Assembly (NCBI GenBank): GCA_964236735.1
Contig: CAXSFM010000017.1
Coordinates: 30,575-94,574, forward strand
DNA: 64,000 nucleotides
Source: JAIVJG01 sp964236735
Lineage (GTDB): Bacteria; Acidobacteriota; Blastocatellia; Pyrinomonadales; Pyrinomonadaceae
Reading direction: 5' to 3'
The notes under the pieces were generated by a model. It was not told where the DNA came from. It searched no databases and saw nothing but the letters and a program-made list of their open reading frames with translations. A program made the position numbers and the translations under genes. Positions 1 to 7,403 of this stretch are shown piece after piece. Positions within the stretch are counted from its first letter, which is position 1. The number at the start of each line of letters is the position of its first letter.

Positions 1-588
1 GATGGCGAGCGGCGAGTCTGAGCGCGTGGAGTCGCGCCCGTCGCGCGCGTTGATGTCGGCGAGCGTCTCTTCGTAGTTGATGTCCTGCGACTTCAAACGC
101 TCTTCCTCGAAGCGGCGGCGCGCGCGCTCTTCGGGCAGCGCGGTCAGGAAAAATTTCACGTCCGCGCCGGGAAAGACAACCGTGCCGATGTCGCGCCCGT
201 TGAGGACGACGCCGCGCCCCACGCGCCCGAACTCGCGTTGCTGGCGCACCAACTCGCGGCGCACGGCGGGAATGGTCGAGACGACCGAAGACGTATGCGT
301 GATTTCTTCCGTGCGAATTTCTTCGGACACGTCGCGTCCTCCGAGTCGCACCTGCATCGAGTCCGGGTCGCCCTGCAATTCGATCACGGCGCGGCGCGCG
401 ACATCCGCCACCGCTTTGTCATCCGACACGCTCACGCCCGACTCTTTGACGGCGAGCGCGACGGCGCGATACATCGAGCCGGTGTCTATGTAGAGCAAGT
501 TCAACTCGCGCGCCAGCAAGCGGCTGAGTGTTGATTTGCCGGAACCCGAAGGGCCGTCAATGGCGATGATGAGTGGTCGTTGAGTCAT
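1..588 (-). CDS. cmk: Cytidylate kinase (3' end cut by window edge)
   Basis: Cytidylate kinase transfers phosphate from ATP to CMP or dCMP in the cytoplasm for nucleotide synthesis. The frame is open to the left edge, so 196 N-terminal codons of an expected 220-230 are present. The P-loop GPSGSGKST lies at residues 12-20. It is followed by YIDTGSMYRA, the nucleotide-binding NGRDIGTVVFPGAD segment and the arginine-rich lid RARRRFEEER, all typical of Cmk. ATG at 588 is the only sensible start, although no clear ribosome-binding site precedes it. The gene lies downstream of ltaE on the same strand, separated by a 192-bp gap that holds a long inverted repeat. Confidence 0.93.
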   Translation of the reverse strand, partial: MTQRPLIIAIDGPSGSGKSTLSRLLARELNLLYIDTGSMYRAVALAVKESGVSVSDDKAVADVARRAVIELQGDPDSMQVRLGGRDVSEEIRTEEITHTSSVVSTIPAVRRELVRQQREFGRVGRGVVLNGRDIGTVVFPGADVKFFLTALPEERARRRFEEERLKSQDINYEETLADINARDGRDSTRSDSPLAI

Positions 589-617
589 CTTAAATGCAGT
601 AGTGGACACTAAAGACA

Positions 618-735
618 AATTAACACGGATGGACAGGATGAACAGGATAAGAATCTTCGCCCTGTATTCATCACTCATCACTGCCGCATTCATCATTTGT
701 CTTCATCCTGTCTATCCTGTCCATCCGTGTTAATT
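618..735. repeat. Long inverted repeat between ltaE and cmk
   Basis: The arms at 618-648 and 705-735 are 31 bp long and complementary at 29 positions. They enclose a 56-nt loop that itself contains ATTCATC/TCATCACT-type motifs. The arm is built from GGATGGACA/GGATGAACA units of about 9 bp. It could act as a transcription terminator or RNA-end structure, but it has no T-tract. It resembles the other mirrored intergenic repeats in this window. Confidence 0.8.
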
Positions 736-780
736 CACCTGTCTGATTATTGGAGCACGAGCGACGGACTTGCACTCCCC

Positions 781-1830
781 CTAAATTTCCTTTGTCACAT
801 TCTGTAAAGCAACGAGAGCATGTTCGATGTCGGCGCGCGAAACGTCGTAGTGCGTGACCATGCGAATCGCCGTGCCGAAGCCGGAGGCGAGCACGTTGTG
901 TTCGCTGCGAAGTCGCGCGCAGATTTCGTCAGCCGCGAGATTGGTTCTTGATGTGTCGAAGATGACGATGTTGGTCTGCACAGTTGTTGGGTCAATCGAA
1001 AGGCCGTGCAGTTCAGAGATGCCTTCGGCGAGACGCCGCGCGTTGGCGTGGTCTTCGTGGAGACCTGCGGGCGACTCGGTGAGCGCGACGAGTCCGGCGG
1101 CGGCGAGCACGCCGGCCTGACGCATTCCGCCGCCCAAAAGTTTGCGCCACTGCCGCGCTTCAGCGATAAAGGCGCGCGTGCCAAGCAGCATCGAGCCGAC
1201 GGGCGCGCCCAATCCTTTCGAGAGACAAAACATCACGGAGTCAACCGGACGCGCGAGCGCGGCGACCGTCTCATCCAACGCCGTCGCCGCGTTGAAGATG
1301 CGCGCGCCGTCTAAATGGACGGGCAACTGAAGCGCGTGCGCGGCGTCGCAAATCTCTGCGGTGCGCTCGCGCGTCAGGCACACGCCGCCCGCGAGGTTGT
1401 GCGAATTCTCAAGCGCGATGAGCGCGGTCGGCGCGACGTAATAGGGCGCGTCCTTCCCGTGAATCGCGTGCGCGATATCAGCCCACGCGAGCCGCCCCGT
1501 GCCATCGCCGCTTTTGACGGGACGCGCGAGCGCGCCGGAGATGGCGGACATCGCGGCCATCTCGTAGTTGTAGATGTGGCCGCGCTCTTCGATGACGACT
1601 TCTGTGCCGGGGCGCGTGTGAAGTTTGACGGCGATCTGGTTGCCCATCGAGCCGGTGGGGACGAAGAGCGCGGCCTCTTTCTCGAAGATTTCGGCGGCGC
1701 GTTCCTGCAAGCGATTGATGGTCGGGTCTTCGCCGTACACATCATCGCCCACTTCCGCGTCGGCCATCGCGCGACGCATGGCGGGCGTCGGCTGCGTGAC
1801 GGTGTCGCTGCGTAGGTCAATCAATTTCAT
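781..1830 (-). CDS. ltaE: Low-specificity L-threonine aldolase
   Basis: A PLP enzyme of fold type I that splits L-threonine or allo-threonine into glycine and acetaldehyde. The 349-residue length matches the family. The N-terminus IDLRSDTVTQPTPAMR is diagnostic. The stacking histidine sits in EERGHIYNYE near residue 85, and HLDGARIFNA lies near 172-181. The PLP lysine is K205 in FCLSKGLGAPVG. The ATG at 1830 is preceded by a purine-rich AAAGAAAG. Beyond that is a 24-bp-arm hairpin only 12 nt upstream of the start. The gene lies 83 bp downstream of hemW on the same strand. Confidence 0.93.
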   Translation of the reverse strand: MKLIDLRSDTVTQPTPAMRRAMADAEVGDDVYGEDPTINRLQERAAEIFEKEAALFVPTGSMGNQIAVKLHTRPGTEVVIEERGHIYNYEMAAMSAISGALARPVKSGDGTGRLAWADIAHAIHGKDAPYYVAPTALIALENSHNLAGGVCLTRERTAEICDAAHALQLPVHLDGARIFNAATALDETVAALARPVDSVMFCLSKGLGAPVGSMLLGTRAFIAEARQWRKLLGGGMRQAGVLAAAGLVALTESPAGLHEDHANARRLAEGISELHGLSIDPTTVQTNIVIFDTSRTNLAADEICARLRSEHNVLASGFGTAIRMVTHYDVSRADIEHALVALQNVTKEI

Positions 1831-1841
1831 ACTTTCTTTTC

Positions 1842-1894
1842 GCGCCTTTGCGACTTGGCGTGAAACTGAATTTCACGCCAAGTCGCAAAGGCGC
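1842..1894. repeat. Perfect 24-bp-arm hairpin upstream of ltaE
   Basis: The arms at 1842-1865 and 1871-1894 are perfectly complementary around a 5-nt loop. The structure lies between the hemW stop (1914) and the ltaE start (1830) and would form in the ltaE leader right next to its ribosome-binding region. The core GCGCCTTTGCG recurs in the repeat at 31418-31460. It may terminate hemW transcripts or modulate ltaE expression. Confidence 0.85.
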
Positions 1895-1913
1895 AATTAA
1901 ACAAGTGGCGGCG

Positions 1914-3056
1914 TCAGACAAAAGCCGCGAAGACTTCATTCGAGAGCAGCGCGCCGTGCGAAGTGAGACGGAGCGTGTCGCCGTCGAGTTCGATTAGTCC
2001 GGCCTCATCAAAGCGCGCGAGGTCTGCGCGGTAAGTCTCGCGCACGTCCACGCGGAAACGCGCTTGATGCTCCGCGAGATTGACGCCGCGCCGCAGCAGT
2101 CGCAAGCCGAGAAAGAGAGCTTCGGCACTCGACGCACGCGCGTCTGTCTCGATGCGCTCGACGACGGGGCTGGCGCCGCTCTCAATGAGTTCGACGTAGC
2201 GGCGCGTGTCGCGCTCGTTCGACCAGCGCGCGGACGTGCCATCGTATGAGTGCGCCGAGCAGCCGAAGCCGAAGACGGGCGCGCCCGTCCAGTATTTCGA
2301 GTTGTGCCGCGACTCATAACCGGGAAGACAGAAATTGGAAATCTCGTACTGCACGAAACCTGCGGCGGCGGTGCGCTCGACGAGCAGCTCGTACATCTCG
2401 ACGGCGAGGTCTGCGTCCGGCGCGCGCCACATCCCGCGCTTGATTTGCTCGGCAAGCGGCGTCGCTTCGTGGACTTCGAGCAGATACAAAGAAAGATGTT
2501 CGGGACGAAGGGCGAGCGCCTCTTCGAGATTGCGCGACCACCCTTCGAGCGTCTGTTCCGGCAGTCCGGCGATGAGATCGAAACTGATGTTCTCGAATCC
2601 CGCGTCGCGCAAATCTTGAAGCGTGCGGCGCGTCTCGTCGGCGGTGTGCGTGCGTCCGAGTCGTCGCAACTCCTGTTCGTCGAAAGTCTGCGCGCCGAAG
2701 CTCGCGCGATTGACGCCGTGTGCGCGAAACTCTCGCAAAGTTTGCGGCGAGAGCGTGCCCGGATTCATCTCCATCGTAATTTCGTAGTCGGCGCTGAGGC
2801 GAAAGCGTCCATGCACGGCGTCGAGGATGCGCGAGACCTGCGCGGGCGTGAGCAGACTCGGCGTGCCGCCGCCGAAGTAGATCGTGTCAATTTCGTTTGG
2901 CGTATCGTCGGGCAGACGCGCCGTCTTCAACTCCTGCACGAGTGCGCGGACGTAAACGTCTGCGAGCGCGCCTTCATACATGCCGGTCGCGAAGTCGCAG
3001 TAAGAGCAACGCGAACGACAGAAAGGGATGTGGAGATAGACGCCGGCTCGACTCAT
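1914..3056 (-). CDS. hemW: HemW-type radical SAM heme chaperone
   Basis: A radical SAM protein of the HemW family, formerly annotated as oxygen-independent coproporphyrinogen III oxidase. It is thought to bind and deliver heme rather than oxidise porphyrinogen. The N-terminus carries HIPFCRSRCSYCDF, with the 4Fe-4S cysteines at C13, C17 and C20 (CX3CX2C). IDTIYFGGGTPSLL and EITMEMNPGTL follow, as in the family. The C-terminal HemW-type winged region ends near residue 380, a normal length. No hemN-type extension is present. ATG at 3056 places HIPF at residue 9, as is typical. Confidence 0.93.
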   Translation of the reverse strand: MSRAGVYLHIPFCRSRCSYCDFATGMYEGALADVYVRALVQELKTARLPDDTPNEIDTIYFGGGTPSLLTPAQVSRILDAVHGRFRLSADYEITMEMNPGTLSPQTLREFRAHGVNRASFGAQTFDEQELRRLGRTHTADETRRTLQDLRDAGFENISFDLIAGLPEQTLEGWSRNLEEALALRPEHLSLYLLEVHEATPLAEQIKRGMWRAPDADLAVEMYELLVERTAAAGFVQYEISNFCLPGYESRHNSKYWTGAPVFGFGCSAHSYDGTSARWSNERDTRRYVELIESGASPVVERIETDARASSAEALFLGLRLLRRGVNLAEHQARFRVDVRETYRADLARFDEAGLIELDGDTLRLTSHGALLSNEVFAAFV

Positions 3057-3187
3057 CTTGATTGCGAAAAATTATATCACGCGCGTGAAGCGAGCCGCGT
3101 TTGTGGACGCGCGAAGACAAGCAGGACATGACGCTCAATGTGCGCCCGCTTGTTTGCGTTTTTCCAAGTTGAAAGTTTCGGACTTTG

Positions 3188-4540
3188 TTAGAGCGATTGG
3201 GCGTCCTGCTTACGCAGCAACTCGAAGGCGCGCGCGAGGCCGCTTTGCAGATTTTTGCGCGAGTCAATATTGTGCAGTTCGACGCCGAGACCGATGAGAG
3301 TCTGCGCGACGCCGGCGCGAATGCCCGTCAAGATCACCGTTGTTCCCAGTAGCGCGGCAGCCTGCGCCGCCTGCACGAGCGTGTTGGCGACGTGCGTGTC
3401 AATCACTGTCACGCCCGTAATGTCTATGATCGCGATGGGCGCACGGCTCTCAGCCAACCCGCGCAGCAAAGTGTCTATCATCCGTCCCGCGCGCGCCGCG
3501 TCCATCGCACCGACGAGCGGCATGACGACGATTTTGTCTGTGATGGGAATGAGCGGCGTGGACAGTTCCGCGAGTTGCGCTTCCTGCACGCGGATGAGTT
3601 GCTCGCGCAAGCCCGTCCGTTCCTCTTCGGCGCGTCGTCGCTCGATGACCTGTCCGAGTTGATTGCCGACGTGCGACATCATCGCCAGCAGAGGCTCGTC
3701 GGGCGGTCTCACTTCGCGTGTGAAAAATTCCATCACGCCGAGCACTTCGCCGCCGAGCCGGATGGGAAACGCGACGGCCCCGTGCAAGTCGCTGAGGGCG
3801 GCGACGGCAGCGCGCGGGAAATTTCCGTTCGTCGCTAAATCCGAAACCCACGTCGCTTCGCCGCTCTCCCAGACCTGACCCGGCAATCCTTGCCCGCGCG
3901 CGAAGCTGCGACCCGCGTTGAACTTCTCGAACTCCGCGAGATTGTCTTCCGCCGTCGCGCGCCACGTCTGGACGCAGCGCATGATTTCCTCTTCACGCTC
4001 GACGCGCCACAACGCGCCGAACTCCCAGCCGAGGCTTTCGCACAGAGATTGCAGAATTTGCGGCACGGCGGCGCGAAGTCCGACTGATTCGGCGAGGATG
4101 CGCGAGACGGCATACTGCGCCGACAGATGAAGCTCGGCGCGCTTGCGCTCTGTGATGTCGCGCGCGATGCCCGTGAAGTAACGCTGGCCGCCCTCCGTGA
4201 ATTCGCCGAAGGAAATTTCGAGGGCGATTTCCCTGCCGCTCTTGTGTAGTCCCGGCAGTTCGACGCCGTCCCACGTAATGTGCTTTTCGCCGGTCTCGAT
4301 GTAGCGTTGCATCCCCGCGTCGTGCAGGCGGCGCAGGTAGTCCGGCATCAGCATCGTGAGGTGCGCGCCGCGCAATTCGTCGAGCGTGTAGCCGAAGATT
4401 TTTTCCGTCGCCGGATTGACGAAGATAATCGTGCTCTCGGCGTCAACGGTGATGATGGCGTCCGAGACGGTCTCCGTCACGATGCGGTTACGCACTTCAA
4501 TGTCCGGTAGTGAAGCTGGCTCTTTGATGTTGGCCTCCAT
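3188..4540 (-). CDS. PAS-GAF-STAS sensor, RsbR-like
   Basis: A predicted soluble signalling protein of 450 residues. A PAS domain spans residues 12-133 (SDAIITVDAESTIIFVNPA, then FTGIARDITERKRAE). A GAF domain spans about 134-305 (GQGLPGQVWESGEATWVSDL). A C-terminal STAS domain spans about 325-440 (ITGVTVIDTHVANTL, ILTGIRAGVAQTLIGLG). The STAS part is of the RsbR co-antagonist kind, with the threonine of VIDT at the usual phosphorylation position. Such proteins form stressosomes with RsbS and RsbT, but neither partner is nearby. The gene is divergent from acs across a 198-bp gap. Confidence 0.88.
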   Translation of the reverse strand: MEANIKEPASLPDIEVRNRIVTETVSDAIITVDAESTIIFVNPATEKIFGYTLDELRGAHLTMLMPDYLRRLHDAGMQRYIETGEKHITWDGVELPGLHKSGREIALEISFGEFTEGGQRYFTGIARDITERKRAELHLSAQYAVSRILAESVGLRAAVPQILQSLCESLGWEFGALWRVEREEEIMRCVQTWRATAEDNLAEFEKFNAGRSFARGQGLPGQVWESGEATWVSDLATNGNFPRAAVAALSDLHGAVAFPIRLGGEVLGVMEFFTREVRPPDEPLLAMMSHVGNQLGQVIERRRAEEERTGLREQLIRVQEAQLAELSTPLIPITDKIVVMPLVGAMDAARAGRMIDTLLRGLAESRAPIAIIDITGVTVIDTHVANTLVQAAQAAALLGTTVILTGIRAGVAQTLIGLGVELHNIDSRKNLQSGLARAFELLRKQDAQSL

Positions 4541-4738
4541 TCTCGCGGCAGCGTCCTGACTGCGGCGAATCTTATCAGAGCAATTGCCCGCGTCAACGTC
4601 AAGCGTCGCGCTTCAGACTGAAGACTTGACGCTTCATCATTCCGCAGACAACATTCCAGCGCACCTTATTTCTTCTTGCGTAACGCGCGCGCGCGCGGCA
4701 AAGTACGGACGAATTTTCTAATCAGAGGGAAGACGCAC

Positions 4739-6727
4739 ATGCCAGACGACACATCCGACGCACCAACGCACGCGACGATTGAGTCAACGCTGCAAGAGTC
4801 GCGCACGTTTCCGCCGACGGCGGAGTTCGCGAGCCGCGCGCGCATCAGTTCGATGGAAGAGTATGAAACTTTATGCGCGGAAGCTTCAAAATCACCCGAC
4901 GCATTCTGGGCGCGCATGGCGGAGTCCGAACTACACTGGTTCAAAAAGTGGGACACGGTTTTGCAGTGGAAGCCGCCGCACGCGGAGTGGTTCGTCGGCG
5001 GAAAGTTGAACGTCTCCGACAATTGTCTCGACCGTCATCTTGAAACGCCGCGACGCAACAAGGCCGCGCTCATCTGGGAAGGCGAGCCGCAAGGCGACAC
5101 GCGCACGCTGACCTATCAACAACTCCACACGGAAGTCTGCCGCTTCGCCAACGTGTTGAAAGCGTCGGGCGTCGAAATCGGCGACCGCGTCGCGCTCTAC
5201 ATGCCGCTCATTCCCGAACTCGCCATCGCGATGCTGGCGTGCGCGCGTATCGGGGCGACGCACTCCGTCATCTTCGGCGGCTTCTCGGCGACGGCGATTG
5301 TTGACCGCGTCAACGACGCCGGTTGCAAGCTTGTCGTGACGGCGGACGGCGGCTGGCGTCGCGGCTCGGAAGTGAAACTAAAGCCGGTGGTTGACGACGC
5401 GCTCGCACACACGCCGACAGTCGAGCGTTGCATCGTTGTCAGACGCACGGGCACAAGCGTCGTGATGAAAGAGGGGCGCGACTTCTGGTGGCACGCGCTT
5501 ATGGAGACGGCTTCGCAAGTGTGTCCTGCCGAAGAACTCGACAGCGAACATCCGCTCTACATCCTCTACACGTCGGGCACGACGGGCAAGCCGAAGGGCA
5601 TCCTGCACACGACCGCAGGCTATCTGCTGGGCGCGCATCTGACGACAAAGTGGGTTTTCGATTTGCGGGACGAAGACATCTACTGGTGTACGGCGGACAT
5701 CGGCTGGGTGACGGGACATTCTTACGTCGTCTATGGCCCGCTCTCGAACGGCGCGACAATTTTGATGTACGAGGGCGCGCCGAACTGGCCGGAGCCGGAT
5801 CGCTTCTGGTCAATCATCGAACGCCATCAGGTCAACATTCTCTACACCGCGCCAACCGCGATTCGCGCCTTCATCAAGTGGGGCGCGGAGTGGCCTCTCA
5901 AACACGACCTCTCAAGTTTGCGTCTGCTCGGCACAGTGGGCGAGCCGATCAACCCGGAGGCGTGGATGTGGTATCACAAAATTATCGGCAAGGAGCGTTG
6001 CCCCATCGTGGATACTTGGTGGCAGACCGAGACGGGCGCGATGATGATTGCGCCTCTGCCCGGCGCGACGCCGACGAAGCCCGGTTCGGCGACCAAGCCT
6101 CTGCCCGGCATCGAGGCCGCCGTGATGACGAAGGAAGGGCGCGAGGTCGGCGCGAACGAGGGCGGCTATCTCGTCATCAAACGCCCCTGGCCTTCGATGC
6201 TGCGGACGATTTACAACGACGACGCGCGTTACCGGGAGGCTTACTGGTCGGAGATCGAGGGCGTCTATTTCGCGGGCGACGGCGTGCGGCGCGACGCGGA
6301 CGGCTACTTCTGGATTATGGGTCGCGTGGACGACGTGATAAACGTCAGCGGCCATCGTCTCGGCACGATGGAAATCGAGAGCGCGCTCGTCTCGCATGAA
6401 GCCGTCGCGGAGGCGGCGGTCGTCGCGCGCCCCGATGAACTTAAAGGCTCCGGCATCGTCGCCTTCGTCACGCTCGAAGGCGGACGCGCGACTTCGGACG
6501 AGTTGAAAGAAGCGTTGCGTCGCCATGTCACGAAGGAGATCGGCGCGCTCGCGCGTCCCGACGAAATACGCTTCACGGACGCGCTGCCCAAGACGCGCTC
6601 CGGCAAAATCATGCGCCGACTGTTGCGCGAAATCGCTTCGAGCGGCGGCGCGGCGGTCAAGGGAGATACGACGACGCTCGAAGATTTTTCCGTGCTTGAG
6701 AAATTGCGTGCAGGGGAAGAAGAGTGA
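4739..6727 (+). CDS. acs: Acetyl-CoA synthetase (AMP-forming)
   Basis: Acetate-CoA ligase converts acetate, ATP and CoA to acetyl-CoA through acetyl-AMP. The motifs are YTSGTTGKPKGILHT (P-loop-like), DIGWVTGHSYVVYGPL, DTWWQTETG and the C-terminal TRSGKIMRRLLR. K623 in that last motif is the catalytic lysine that is acetylated in regulated homologues. ATG at 4739 is preferred because AGAGGGA lies about 9 bp upstream and it gives 662 residues, the usual size. An in-frame TTG at 4676 adds a basic, unconserved extension. No acetate permease or lysine acetylase gene is nearby. Confidence 0.95.
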   Translation: MPDDTSDAPTHATIESTLQESRTFPPTAEFASRARISSMEEYETLCAEASKSPDAFWARMAESELHWFKKWDTVLQWKPPHAEWFVGGKLNVSDNCLDRHLETPRRNKAALIWEGEPQGDTRTLTYQQLHTEVCRFANVLKASGVEIGDRVALYMPLIPELAIAMLACARIGATHSVIFGGFSATAIVDRVNDAGCKLVVTADGGWRRGSEVKLKPVVDDALAHTPTVERCIVVRRTGTSVVMKEGRDFWWHALMETASQVCPAEELDSEHPLYILYTSGTTGKPKGILHTTAGYLLGAHLTTKWVFDLRDEDIYWCTADIGWVTGHSYVVYGPLSNGATILMYEGAPNWPEPDRFWSIIERHQVNILYTAPTAIRAFIKWGAEWPLKHDLSSLRLLGTVGEPINPEAWMWYHKIIGKERCPIVDTWWQTETGAMMIAPLPGATPTKPGSATKPLPGIEAAVMTKEGREVGANEGGYLVIKRPWPSMLRTIYNDDARYREAYWSEIEGVYFAGDGVRRDADGYFWIMGRVDDVINVSGHRLGTMEIESALVSHEAVAEAAVVARPDELKGSGIVAFVTLEGGRATSDELKEALRRHVTKEIGALARPDEIRFTDALPKTRSGKIMRRLLREIASSGGAAVKGDTTTLEDFSVLEKLRAGEEE

Positions 6728-6837
6728 CGGGAACAAGCGACGTGGGTTGCGGCGGCAGCAAAAGCGTCCAGCCCTGTTACTTCTGAGCGTCGCCCCGCCC
6801 CCGTTTTCCAATCGGGTGCGCTTTCGTCGTTTACCTG

Positions 6838-6846
6838 TAGAATACT
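6838..6846 (+). promoter_or_regulatory. Candidate -10 element TAGAATACT
   Basis: TAGAATACT lies 39 bp upstream of the PilZ-like start. The same nonamer lies 34 bp upstream of the TlpA-lipoprotein start at 22092-22100. The hexamer TAGAAT differs from the sigma-70 -10 consensus at one base. No convincing -35 box is visible. Confidence 0.3.
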
Positions 6847-6876
6847 GCCCTGTTTGTTGAAGGAGGAATATTCGCC

Positions 6877-7263
6877 ATGTCCACCGATATGTCCACGGAT
6901 CAGCGCGCGGGGGCGCGTTACCCGATTCACATTCCCGTGCGCGCCGAGTGGGACGACGAAACGTCGGGCGAGCACATCGTCTCAGAGGGTGAGACGGAGA
7001 ACGTCGGGCCGGCGGGCGCGCTCGTGCATCTCAGCCAGTTGCCGAACGTCGGCAATCGCGTGCAATTGATCGTCCTCGACGCGCAAGGGTTGACGCTCGA
7101 AACCGCGACTGAGGTGCTGCGTCTGGAGAGAAATCCGGTGCAACCGCTCGCCGCGTTGTTTTTGATTGACCCGACGGAAGAATGGCGCGGACTCGTCTGG
7201 GAGCCGTCCGCGCCGCACCTGCAAGTCGGCAAAGGCGATCAGGAAATTTACGACGAGTTTTGA
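6877..7263 (+). CDS. PilZ-domain-like protein
   Basis: A 128-residue protein that fits a stand-alone PilZ domain, a family whose members bind cyclic di-GMP and tune motility or secretion. The N-terminus has QRAGARYPI, matching the RxxxR motif. The second motif, normally (D/N)xSxxG, reads NVGPAG, with glycine in place of serine, so c-di-GMP binding may be weak or lost. The remainder is a beta-rich barrel pattern. ATG at 6877 follows a strong AAGGAGGAA box. A diguanylate cyclase (19763-20704) and pilT (39499-40728) occur elsewhere in the window. Family assignment rests on motifs only. Confidence 0.6.
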   Translation: MSTDMSTDQRAGARYPIHIPVRAEWDDETSGEHIVSEGETENVGPAGALVHLSQLPNVGNRVQLIVLDAQGLTLETATEVLRLERNPVQPLAALFLIDPTEEWRGLVWEPSAPHLQVGKGDQEIYDEF

Positions 7264-7332
7264 TGGACGGCGACGACGAATGCCAGCGTTGATGAGCCTG
7301 TCGCTGTGATGGCGAAACGGGCACGCGCAAAC

Positions 7333-7394
7333 AGAAGAAGCGTGAGGACTCAAAGACCGATGACGGTTTGAGTCCTCACGCTTCTTCTCTTTTT
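7333..7394 (+). terminator. Strong hairpin terminator between convergent genes
   Basis: The arms at 7333-7354 and 7367-7388 are 22 bp long, perfectly complementary, and enclose a 12-nt loop. On the plus strand CTTTTTCG follows. The structure lies between the convergent PilZ-like gene and the VPS10-repeat gene and probably serves both. Confidence 0.85.
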
Positions 7395-7403
7395 CGTCAA
7401 CGG

